A stretch of 64,000 nucleotides of DNA. Source: Monarcha castaneiventris obscurior. Taxonomy: Eukaryota > Chordata > Aves > Passeriformes > Monarchidae. Both the position numbers and the translations under genes were made by a program. The DNA is taken from positions 7,470,001 to 7,534,000 of the forward strand of contig JAMPIT010000890.1 in NCBI GenBank assembly GCA_026261815.1, read 5' to 3'. Positions 47,905-58,777 of the stretch are shown here, in pieces. The number at the start of each line of letters is the position of its first letter. Within the stretch, counting starts at the first letter, position 1. Under the pieces are notes generated by a model. The model did no database searches. It was given only the letters and a program-made list of their open reading frames with translations, and had not been told where the DNA came from.

Positions 47905-49163
47905 AACATAATGGATTGATGACAGCCAGCATGGCTTTGCTAAGGGCAAACTGTGCCTGACAAATCCAGTGGCCTTCTATGACAGGGTTACAGGTGGATT
48001 AGGAAAGAGCAAGTGACATAATCTACCTGGGCTTGTGTGAAGAATCTGACACTGTCCCACATGACATCTTTGTCTCTGAACTGGAGAAACATGGATGTGA
48101 TGGATGGACCCCTCAGTGGATAAGGAGCTGGCTGGGTGGTTAAACTCCAAGGTCAAGGCTCAGTGTCCAGGTGGAGCTCAGTGACGAGTGGTGACCTCAG
48201 GGGTCAGTGTTTAACCAGCCCTGTTTAACATCGCTGTTGGTGACACGGGCAGTGGGATCAGGAGCACCCTCTGCAGGTTTGCTGATGACACCGAGCTGTG
48301 TGGTGTGGCTGACAGGCTGGAGGGAAGGGATGGCATCCAGAGGGACCTGGACAGGCTGGAGAGGTGGGCCCATGGGAAGCTCAGGAAGTTCAGCAAGGCC
48401 AAGTGCAAGGTGCTGCACGTGGGTCAGGGCAATCCCAAACACAAACACAGGCTGGGCAGAGAAAGGATGGAGAGCAGCCCTGCTCAGAAGGACTCAGGAG
48501 TGTTGGTGAATCAGAAGCTTGAAGTGGCCCGGCAATGTGCACTCACATCTCAGAAATCAAACCTGTGCTGGGCTGCGCCAAAAGCAGTGCTCAGCAGGAT
48601 AAGGGGCTTAATTCTGCTCCCCTACTCTGCTCTCGTGGGACCCCACCTAGAGCATTGCATCCAGCTGTGAGGTCTCCAACATAGGAAGGATATGGACCTC
48701 TTGGAGCATGTCCAGAGGAGGGCCACGAAGATGATCAGAGGGCTGGAGCACCTCTCCTCTGAAAACAGGCTGTGAGAGTTCAGACTGTTCAGCCTGGAGA
48801 AGGGAACACTCTGGGGACACCTGACAGCTTGTTTCCATACTTAAAGGGGGCTTAGAAAAAGAGGAAGAGTGACATGGATAGATAATGACAGGGCAAGGGG
48901 CAATTGTTTTAAACTAAAAGAGGATAGATTTAGACTAGATATAGGGAAGAAATTCTTTACTCAGACAGTAGGGAAGCACTGAAACAGATTTCCCAGAGAA
49001 GTTGGGGATCCTTCATCCCTGGAAGTGTTGAGGACCAGGTTGGATGGATCTTTGAGCAACCTGGTCTAGTAGAAGGTGTCCCTAGCTGTGGCAGGGGGGT
49101 TGGAACAAGGTGATGTTTAGTGTCCCTTCTAACGCAAACCATAGGTTCTATGGTTCTGTGATC
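47905..49163 (+). mobile_element. CR1 LINE, 5'-truncated, with complete 3' end
   Basis: It starts within the reverse transcriptase region of ORF2 (AGCCAGCATGGCTTTGCTAA at about 47,925) and runs to the CR1 3' end, TTCTATGGTTCTGTGATC. The FADD catalytic box of reverse transcriptase is intact at 48,278-48,289. The frame is open from 48,215 to 48,670, covering the end of the catalytic core and the thumb region, but a TAA at 48,212 and a TGA at 48,668 break it, and frames upstream are shifted. The 3' UTR ends in the expected octamer-like repeats. It is a typical dead insertion, truncated at its 5' end as is usual for CR1. Confidence 0.95.
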
Positions 49164-52100
49164 ACATCATTCAGGTGCAAGCACTGTTTGGGTAAAGCAA
49201 CTTCTCTTTCATGTAAATCAGTTGTATGGATTCCTTGTGGAGGTCACATTTCCTTTACAACTACTTGTACCTCTTCTCTGGGAGTCCCTTTCCTCTCTGT
49301 GACAAGGTTTTCTTGCTGTAAATATATTTGATACTGACAGATGGAGATTACAGAACAGAATTTATATGAACCAATTCCATACCAACAAGGCCAGAACATT
49401 CTTGGGTCATTGATTTAACAGAAAAAAAAAAAATAACCTGTAGAGATATTCCCTATTACAAGAGAATCCTATTTGCTCTTTTGCTATTTCTAAGATTGTC
49501 AGTGCCTTAAAAAAAAACTAGGCGTGGAATGATTCACACAGCTTAAATTTATAACCATCACAGATAGTAAGATCTTTGAAGATAATATTTGAAGGGAAAT
49601 TTTTCTATTATGAGTGAAGTCTAATTCACTGAGTGACGGCCTACAATGCAAAGTTCATACAGGATTTTTTCCTGACTGAATCCTACAATGGGGAGTCAGT
49701 ATCTTTCTGGAATGATAATGCTTCATCCTGTCATAGGAGTCTATTTCTTCATCTTGTTCTACACACTAAACCCAACAAGTTAAGGCTAGGGATTTATTGT
49801 AGTTATGTTATAATTTTTTGGCCTAACCACAAAGAAAGGCCTAATTACGGAAATTTACCTTCAGGATAAAAAAAATCTGACTACTCTGTGATCTTTCATT
49901 CCTAAAACAGGTGCCCTCATATACAGATATTAAAAAAGAATATTTTCTCTTTCTTTTCAAAAATATCTTGGTCTCATTAATCTCATCATAAAAATAAAAA
50001 GTCAAGTCAGTTTAAGGGCAATTAGGATTTCTTTTCTTGTCATCAGGATAAAATTTGCCATTTGCATTAGTCTGGTGATTTCTCCTTTGCAGACTGTATA
50101 TTGACCTGAGGGACAGTGTTGCTGATTAATATGACAGTAGGTGATCATCATTTGCCAATGTATGCAATTTCCCCCACTGTACTTATAAGTTCAGCCCTTA
50201 TTGCTTTCAACAGTAAAGATGCTAATTTATGGAACTCATTTATGAAAATTTAATAGAAGGATTTTTTATTGTTGTTAAATAATGTAATGAAAAAAGATGA
50301 GTGTTGGCTAAGTACAATCCATCTGGGGTTTTGTGTGTTCTTTTATGAAAAAGCAAGCAGTGCTTATTTCAAAAGGCAGTCAGTCATTAGAAATCTGATT
50401 TGTGGTATTCACTAATTGAAAGCTAGATGAGAAAGTCCTGAACTCAGAGATAAATATATATGATTATTTTCTTCACAGAAGGTAAGACACAAAAAATATA
50501 CAGAGAGACAATAGATTTGAAACCCTATAATATGCCAGCTATTAAAGCAAAAGCCTCACATGCCAAAGTATTAAGATTCTTATCCTGACCATAAAATCTG
50601 TAAGCATATCTATAGTTTTACTTTCTTTTCCTAAAAGTATTTTTCAGATAAAAAGCAATATAGGATATAAGCAAGTGTACACTGCATATTAAAATCTTTC
50701 TGAGACTACCACAACAGCCACTAATGCTGCTGTCTCCTGGTATATTGTCTAAGGGAATACATCATCATATGAATTTCATTTTATGCATGGAATTTCTCTT
50801 ACTCTGGGAAATCATGTTAGGTGATATTAGATTAAGAAAGTAAGTGTATAATTGGAAACTTAGTAAAGACTAAGCATGTATGTATTAGCAGCTGTCCAAG
50901 GTACTTGCCACCTGCAAGTCAGTTTTAATTCAGATGATCTACAGATACAGTAATTGGGTTTTGGTGACCACATGTCAGGCCTGAGGCTAGAAATGGACTT
51001 CACAGCTTTCACACAGCTGGTCATCAATAAAATAGGTAAGGCACAAGGCAGAGACCCTTGAACAACTTCTTATGTCTACATGGCACACCAAATGCTGTAC
51101 AGAAATACTGGCTTGGCTTGCAAAGGCAGAACTCCCTGTCAGCATAGCAATAAATGTCAGCTGAGCAGCACACGCTTTCAGAAGGGCTAATTAGCACTTG
51201 TGCAGGTTTCCTACTTGTAATTCCATAGCAAACTCCCTTAGCGTTTCCTCGGGACCTTTGTGTCTTACTTCACTGCCCACACTGAACTCACTGTGGTCTT
51301 TTGAAGTGACCCTTGTGTTCCTGTGGATCCACTTCTCCTTTCCTATCCGTTCATTTTGCATCAGTTATGCAAAAGAGGACTTTGACTGCATACACCTATA
51401 GCTTTGTATATGACTGTAGCTAAAAGCATTGCACAAATTGCCCTAATTTATTGAGTTGCACAGAGATAGTGAGACCCAAAGGGCTGGGTGAACATGGGGC
51501 TTATCCAGTCTCCTGAAATGCAGCCTGAGAGGTCCAAGGGCAGCTTTGACTTGGGCATCTTATTCTAGGCTCTGCTGCCTGTAACCAGCGGTGGAGCCTG
51601 TGTGTAATGAAGAGATCTTCCTCATCTTGGCTGCAATAGCTATGTCTGCCCAAAGAATCTGAGGGGATACAAGATCAGGAGAAAAAGATGCTACAGGCTT
51701 CAGTAGAGGCTGAGGTGTTAGGAGAATTTCTGGGGATAGGGGAGCTAGTATTTGCTAAAGACATGATTTTTAGGTTAAGGATTTAAAAAATTTTTAAATG
51801 TGTATGTAAGTCCATTGCATCTTTTTTACCATTTTTTTTTCTCCAACTATAACGTAAGAAACTTTTCTGTTTTGACTTTCTGATCTTGGGGAAGACTTAG
51901 ATGCAGACTGAAAAATATTTGCTATCTCACATAGAATATCCTGCTGTTTGGTAGCTCTGTTATTGAAGGATTCACACTATTTAATAGCTTTCATTTTCAT
52001 AAGTGTTTTTGCAGTTATTTAGTTTTAAGCCATATGGTATAGCAAGGCATATTCAGTATCATCTAAATGAATTTTGTAGTATTTTTGAAGAATGTGATTA

Positions 52101-55100
52101 ACAGCTTCAAAGTTCCAATTGTTTTATTTGGAAGGTGTGGCAAACAGCTGTAAAATGCAAAATTTTCTCTTAGCTTTACTAATGAGAAAAATCTTCCAGT
52201 TAACCCTTGAAATGCAGTATTGAGAATGCAGAGCAGTGATTTACTGTTACTAGAAATTAATGGGAAATTCTTTGCTGTTTTCTTCCTGCTTTATAAAACA
52301 GTATTACATCCTTTTACACCTTGTTGCCTTAACTGTGCATTATTACTCAGATAAATAAAATTTGTCAAGGATAATTCCATGCTGTGAGAAGATGAAGATC
52401 TCGTTTAAGCACTCAGTCTATTACTTATTGCATTATATAATTGCTATCATAAAATTCTTTTAGGACATTAACTCACCACTATAGTTAACTTTTTATTCAA
52501 TTTGCATGTTTGTTTAAATGGCCTCATGGCAAAGAGGCAGCATTTTTGTATCTCATAATTTTTGCTTTCAGTAAGGAAATGAAAGGCAGAAAGAAAAATG
52601 TGATTTATGTTGACTGCATTCATTTTATAAAGGACAACAGTAGAGCTGACAAATTGATCAGCAGCTGGTCCTTACCCATAACCTCTTAATACAAGTCCGT
52701 GCCTTATTTTGCCACACTGCACTTTATTTCTTTCATTTGTCCCACGTTGCCAGAAGGCAGCATCAGATGTTCAATAGATGCAGGTCTGGACTGTAAAAGC
52801 TACTCTCTCAGTCCTGGTGCTACTAAACTCAGTAAGAATGAGTGATTTTTAAGAGACTTGAATGAAGAACAATTACTTGCTGCAGCTAAATTACATTTTG
52901 TGTTGGATCATCTCTAGGCTGGGAGCTGGTAAGCACAAAAATGAGGAGGTGTAGAAATTAAGAAGCTGACATTGTGACAGATGTGGCATATCAAAGCACT
53001 GAGTTAACCTGTGTTTTGGTAAATTAGATCTGCACTTATATAAACTGTCAGAACTGCAAAAGGTATCTGAAGGTGTATAAATTCAAAAACATCACAAAGG
53101 GCTTCATCCTTTCCATCCTTAGAAGATATATAGACCTATAGCACCTTGTTTTGTGTCTGGACTCCTTTATGTTGCTTTATATTTTATGAATTCTGGGCTA
53201 GGCTGCAAATGGAGACAGTTCTGCAGAAGGTGCTGCAGTCCAGCTGAGACCTGACAAGGGCCAAGGGAGGCATGCTGGGCTGTGTAGTGAATATTACATT
53301 GGAGAGCACATTTTACATTCCTCGTGTATCTGCAAACACAAAATAATTAAGCAGTAGAAAACATGATGGAATCCAGAAAATCTTCAGGTTTCTGTCAGAA
53401 TAATTGCTCTCTATAGTGTGCTTCCATTAACACCTCTGAAAGTGTAAAATCCTTTGGGGTGGTAAAACCATGTTCTTCAAATGCACCATTGTCTGGTTGT
53501 CAGGGTGCAGCAGGTACACTGATGAGAGCGTGTTTTGTTTGGTTTTATTCTCTATGTCTGCTGTCAGAATGATGTATTTAAGAAAGTTGCTGGACTTGGA
53601 AGAATTACATTATAGGCATCTAAGTCTCCCATATGCCTCTGGGCACAGACATCTTAAAAATCTGCACCCTTTTTGGGGTGTTTTTGTAATTCATGTCTTT
53701 TCCCATCCTTTTTTATTAGTACTTTATCACCAGACAGTCAGAAACAATATTCATTTTCAAATGTCCTGCAGCAGTGTTGTCTTGTTGTTAACTCTTGTCA
53801 TATTTCACTCATTGGCTTTGAAAATGGAAAGTGATGAATGGCTGCAGTGTTTTGTTTATAACGTTTCATTCTGGAGGTTTCTATAAAAGTATTACATTTT
53901 CATTACTTTATGCTGGGTTGTTGAAGCATTACTATATGTTGGGTTTTCTTCTTAATATAAGAAGAAGTTGTTAGAGTTACAATCACAAAAAATGAACCCT
54001 CAAAAAAAATTATGGAAAGAATATTTTAAGAATATAAAGTTCCCATTTTGGTTTAATCCTAATTTATTTAGCACTAGTGTGGAACAATCAAACCTAAAGT
54101 TTTTCGAACTTTCTCTCATTTATGTACCTTAAATCACAAATAATCATGGTACAAACTTATGAAAATTTTACAGTCAATCATATTTTAATAAAATATATTT
54201 TTTTCCTTTTGAGAAATAGACTCAAGCACGAAGGCATGCACTTCTCGTGAGTGTGTTTAATATGAGCAGGAAATTCAAATCCAGATGTTTTCTTAAAGGT
54301 TAAGACATATTTGAAACAACAAAGGGGGCCTTTTCTTTCCTCTGCATGTATTTAAAATGGGCTACTTTTGAAAGAAATTTCAGAACCCCATTTGCATCCT
54401 AATTGCAACCCATTTCCTGGGTCCACAGTGAGGCAGACTATAGAGTGGCACTGGGGATTTCTGGGGCAGAGAAATTGTTGGTTCTAGCTGAGCTACTGAA
54501 AAAGGGAAAAAGATGAATGGATTTTTTGCTTCAGCAGTCACCAGCTGGCAGATCGGCTCCTTGGAGCTCTGCCAAGCAGCAGTTTACAGCAGCCCTGCAG
54601 CTGCTCTAGGCCGGGCTGGAGCACGACTGGCACAAAGCCACCTTCAGCTTTGGACAAGGACTCAGCCTTCAAATTGGCCAACAGATGCGTTGGGATTGGG
54701 GCTTTGCTCGCTCATGTCTTATGTTCAGAGAATGAGGCTGATACCTGAAAGTTCAGCACTGAAAATTTTGCATTAATCATTTAGGGGAAGATAAGGAGAA
54801 ACAGGTTAAAAATAAATGTTTAAGTTTGTCCAAAGTCCGTTTGGTTTGGGGTTTTTTTGTTCTGGCATGTGTAGCTTTTACTTTTGTGCATCTCATTCTG
54901 GGACATTTTTCTTATTCTGAACAGCTCATGAGGATCCTAAATAACTGTAAAATGGACAGCAAGAAAACTTGGTTGCACTGCATTCTTTCAAGCAAAATTA
55001 TCTGAATTCATCAAAAGAACAATTAATTAATTTCAACTCTGTATGTTGCAATTTTTATAACAATGTTACAATAATACCAAAAAAAAAAAGACCTTGCCTG

Positions 55101-56109
55101 AAAATTAAAGCAGCATTGGGCTTTTTATTGACAATATTTTAGAGAGAGAATAATGTTATTGGGATGAGGATAGGCGAGAGGATTTCATGTGGATTTTGAC
55201 TCCCATCTGACAATGGTTCTTTCTTTCCCTGATTAGAAGCTGTTCTTCAGTAATTTGTCATAGATAACAACAATAGTATTGGGTTTTGGCAGTGTTTCTT
55301 TTAAAATCTCTGCTCATTTGATGCATAACTATGCATCTGATAGAATGAGTCTGTCTTTCCTTGTTAACCATCTTTTTATCTTATTGCTGGGGACAGGGCC
55401 AAAACAATTTCTTAAAATTTTGATGGCATAGTCTGCATTTCTACTGATGTTTTAAAATGCAGGTAAATTAGTTCGTAATTTGTCACCACCTGGTATTTGT
55501 TTAATTATTCAATAGGAGGGGAATTTCAGCAAGTTACAGCTTCACAAAACTAAGACCTGCCCTAACCACATATATATTCTTAAATATTTATTCATACATA
55601 CACACACAGTGTCTCCCCCCATCAGCCAGCAACCAGAAGCAAATATTTCATAGACCTACAAACCCAGCATTTATTTTCTAAATTGAAAATATTTCAGGTG
55701 AAATATAACCTTGATAAGGAAGAGGAAAGAAACACCCCAGTGCTGCAGTCATAACAGTGTTTCATCAAGTTAAAAAGCAATATTAAAAAAATCTAGGTGA
55801 CAATAATAGCTGAACTTAGGCATAATTTTGCATTAAAAAATCATGAAACTATTGTGGACAACTAGATGAACACGAATGAACAATTTCATGCTGTTGCCAA
55901 ATAAAATTACTAACCTCCTACTGGAGTAATTAATAAGAAGCAGATGAAGAAGTCCTTCATAGGATTAATAGTGTTTGTTCTGGTTCATAATGGTGGGGGA
56001 TTACCTTGAGTAGTGTACTCTCCTGAGCCTTCTACTTCAAGAAAAAAATAGTGGAATTACTGAAGGGAATCTGCAAAGAAGACAAGTGTGAATGACTCAG
56101 AGTCTAGCA
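49164..56109. other. Non-coding DNA, no gene supported
   Basis: Mostly AT-rich with no long coding frame. The 138-codon frame at 53,470-53,886 has no recognisable domain and biased composition. The GC-richer patch at 54,510-54,780 has an 87-codon open frame but no acceptor or donor that would make it an exon. If the terminal exon at 58 kb belongs to a + strand gene, this may be intron. Confidence 0.5.
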
Positions 56110-56510
56110 GATGAGTCCTATGAGAAAAGATCAATGTGGTATTTTTTTATTCTAGAGCAGAGAGGATTAAGATGTTGCTTGACAGCCATTCTTTGAAGAC
56201 ATGAACAGGTATTCAAGATCAAACAGCAATTTTTCTTCATTTTCATGAGACAGAGAAAAAGAATGGTCTTGAAGCCAGAAAGATACGGTTTAGACATTAG
56301 GAAGACCTTTTCTAAAAGTAAAGGTAATACAGTGAAAAAAATCACAGTGGAGAAGGCTGTATAGATTACATAGATGAAGGTCCTTAACAGATGGTTAAGG
56401 ACCATAAATGTCCAGAGGGATAAACTGGAGTTAACCAGGAATTCAGGATAGACTGGAGGTCCCACCATGGAGTTCCTCTAAGGTTCTGTATTGATCTTTA
56501 GGTTTTCAAA
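56110..56510 (+). mobile_element. Ancient CR1 LINE relic
   Basis: Heavily diverged, but the order of landmarks follows the CR1 3' region: a stretch resembling GGTTTAGACATTAGGAAGA at about 56,289, then GACTGGAGGTCCCACCATGG at about 56,453, then TTCCTCTAAGGTTCTGTAT. The + strand reading matches the CR1 3' UTR pattern (GGACATTAGGAAG, then ...GGTCC...TTC). The overlapping minus-strand frame (56,118-56,468) is a by-product. Confidence 0.5.
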
Positions 56511-58056
56511 GGGTAACATATGGTAACTCCAGAAACATTCCTTAAAATAAATGCATGGATTTTTTGATAGGGCGTCAAATTGACTCTCTTGTCCCAGTAG
56601 GAAGATTATATTTACTGACATGGAAATAAATAAATAAATTAATTAATTAATTAATGAGAAGTGTTTGAACTTACAGACAGGTCCTCCCAAGAAGCATACC
56701 CCACGAATTAAATAGAATTTCATTTCAACACCTATGTGCTGTAGGTGTAAAAAACTAAAGTAATGTTTTCCTGAAGTGTTCTACTCCCATTTATGAATCT
56801 GGGTGCAATCAGCACTGAATAAAATGGGGAAAAATGATGTTCCAGTACTAATAATTTTTTTAAAATATCATCTCTGATGCCTAAAATGCCCTGCAATCCT
56901 TGTACCCAAACCTGCATATGGCTCTGCATGGAATCATGACCATTAGCCTGCCTGCACTAAAGTATTTAAGCTGTGAATACTGGCTGTATCATTCTTTGTT
57001 GCTTAAAATAGAAATGCATGTGAAGTGATAAGATTCATTCTGATACAATTTATCTGAGTTTCCTGTGGAATCGTGGAAATATCCTGAAATATTTTTAGCC
57101 AAATATTGTTGTAAGCCTTGGTAGTATCTTTTGTTCTCTCAGCTTTGTTCTGTAACAGCAGAGCCCACATGCCAATGTAAATGTCAAGAAGCTGCTCCTA
57201 TGTCCTTTCAGAGTTCTCTTGCAGAAAACCTGTAAGGAGCTTAATTGGACTTTTGTTTCAAATTAACCAGTTGCTTTAAGCATTACCTGGGAAGATGTAC
57301 CATCATCTCCTCCCCAGTCAGGTGTTCTAGGGACAATGTGAACCATCACACCAGATACACACTGAAAGTCTGCAGTGATCTGATTTGCCATGCACAAATA
57401 AATTACCATCATTTCAACAAAATCAGATGCATGCATGCTTGCACAGCATCAGAAATTGGTAACATGCTGGAATTCTTCTTACATTGTATTTTTTCCAGGC
57501 AGCTGAAATGAAATCTTTGCTCTTCTGTAGAGGAGAATTTTGGCATGTATTTGATTTGTAAATACACAACAAAACACTTGGATTCAAGGGACAATGAAAA
57601 CTGAGCATGTTCAAAGTTTAACCAAGGCATGGAGATATTTACAAAATATGTTCTTTAGATTTTGTAAGGATTTGAGAGTATTAAGTGTTGAACTGTATGT
57701 GATCAAAATTCTCTTTGTTTCATTATGTGAACGCTTTTGAAAATCTGCTTACAATTCATGGAAACTTTTTATCTATTTAGTATGTTCTGAAAAAAAAATC
57801 TTCCCTTGATTTAAGCTATTCTTTTTAAGAAAAATGCCCAAATGACTACCTGCAGTAAACATTTTTCAATCCTAGTGCTGTTAAATGTGAATGAAGTTTT
57901 GGAAGTTTTACTAGCAATTGAAGTTGTCTTTCATTTTAACCTGCCAGACCCGTGTGCTGTTCGTATGTAGTGAGAAGCAGTTTATGTACTCCACACCATT
58001 TCTCTACTCTGTCCTATTACTAATACTTTTTGATTTGTTTTGCTTTGTTTCCCCAG
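56511..58056. other. Non-coding DNA upstream of terminal exon
   Basis: Likely the last intron of the gene whose terminal exon starts at 58,057. It contains the tetranucleotide repeat at 56,624-56,655. The last 30 bases form a T-rich polypyrimidine tract ending CCCCAG. Confidence 0.5.
56624..56655. repeat. (AAAT)n-(AATT)n compound microsatellite
   Basis: Roughly four AAAT units running into four and a half AATT units. Confidence 0.9.
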
Positions 58057-58542
58057 ACTACATATCCAATCAGAATGGTGAGCCAAAATCTCAGCACAAG
58101 GGACAGAAAGTCAGCACATACTCCCACCGAGGACCCTTTTAGGCACCCGCCAGGCAACCAAGCAGCAGCCTACGAAAGCAAGAGCTGTCAGCTGTCTAAT
58201 TTGTGTCTGAGCAGCCTCCTGAAAGAGAAGGAGATCGTGGAAGTCATCAAGCACACCCAAGGCACGTACGAAACCCTGGCTTCAGAGGTCACCCAGAACG
58301 GTTTGGCCGTCACGGCCCCCAGTACAGCAAAGCCAGCACCCAAGGCCGACGGCTTCCCCATGTTCTCAGGAGCTCCAAAAGACCAAACTGCTGTGCCTCG
58401 GCAGCACACCACCTTCACAGGGAGACTGGGACAGCCCCCGAGGGGACCCATCTCTTTACACATGTACAGCAGAAAAAACGTTTTCCTCCACCACAATTTA
58501 CACACGGCAGAGCTGCAGACTTTAGGTCAACAAGATGGCTAA
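58057..58542 (+). CDS. Terminal coding exon, protein not recognised
   Basis: A partial gene: the C-terminal 161 residues of a + strand protein. The exon begins after a T-rich tract and CCCCAG, runs open to a TAA at 58,540-58,542, and is followed by a poly(A) signal. Codon use is strongly non-random, with G or C at most third positions and many CpGs, unlike the AT-rich flanks; the other two forward frames lack this. The start phase is assumed to be 0 and could differ by one or two bases. The protein is polar with no membrane segment or signal. Residues about 50-66 (LCLSSLLKEKEIVEVIK) could form an amphipathic helix, residues 83-135 are rich in Pro, Ala and Lys and probably disordered, and the end (MYSRKNVFLHHNLH, then ELQTLGQQDG) looks like a short conserved motif. 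No enzymatic domain is seen. It may be the cytoplasmic or regulatory tail of a larger protein. Earlier exons were not found with confidence in the window. Confidence 0.85.
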   Translation, partial: TTYPIRMVSQNLSTRDRKSAHTPTEDPFRHPPGNQAAAYESKSCQLSNLCLSSLLKEKEIVEVIKHTQGTYETLASEVTQNGLAVTAPSTAKPAPKADGFPMFSGAPKDQTAVPRQHTTFTGRLGQPPRGPISLHMYSRKNVFLHHNLHTAELQTLGQQDG

Positions 58543-58652
58543 CAAGGTGCTTATTTTCTTGCCATGGGGGGAGAGTTGATTAAAGAGGGATGTAAGCTCA
58601 CATAGAGCTCTGTCTTCAGTTCTCATTTGCTGCTACTTTCATGTGAAAAAAG

Positions 58653-58658
58653 AATAAA
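58653..58658 (+). terminator. Poly(A) signal AATAAA
   Basis: The first canonical signal after the stop codon, 111 nt downstream. A second lies at 58,772-58,777. Use of either would give a short 3' UTR; a longer 3' UTR running to 60-62 kb is also possible. Confidence 0.5.
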
Positions 58659-58771
58659 AATTTGACATTGTCTGTAGGTTCCATATTTTCCCACCTTGGA
58701 CTGAGGCAAAAGGATGAATGAGATTGTTAAATAACTGGGCTGATTTGTCATGCAGAAGTCCCCATGGGTTT

Positions 58772-58777
58772 AATAAA
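58772..58777 (+). terminator. Second poly(A) signal AATAAA
   Basis: Canonical hexamer 230 nt after the stop codon, inside TTTAATAAATGG. An alternative 3' end for the terminal exon. Confidence 0.35.

Noticed and set aside
58203..58583. 126-codon frame overlapping the terminal exon in another phase
   Set aside because: A shadow of the real frame: third-position bias and residue make-up fit the 58,057 frame much better.
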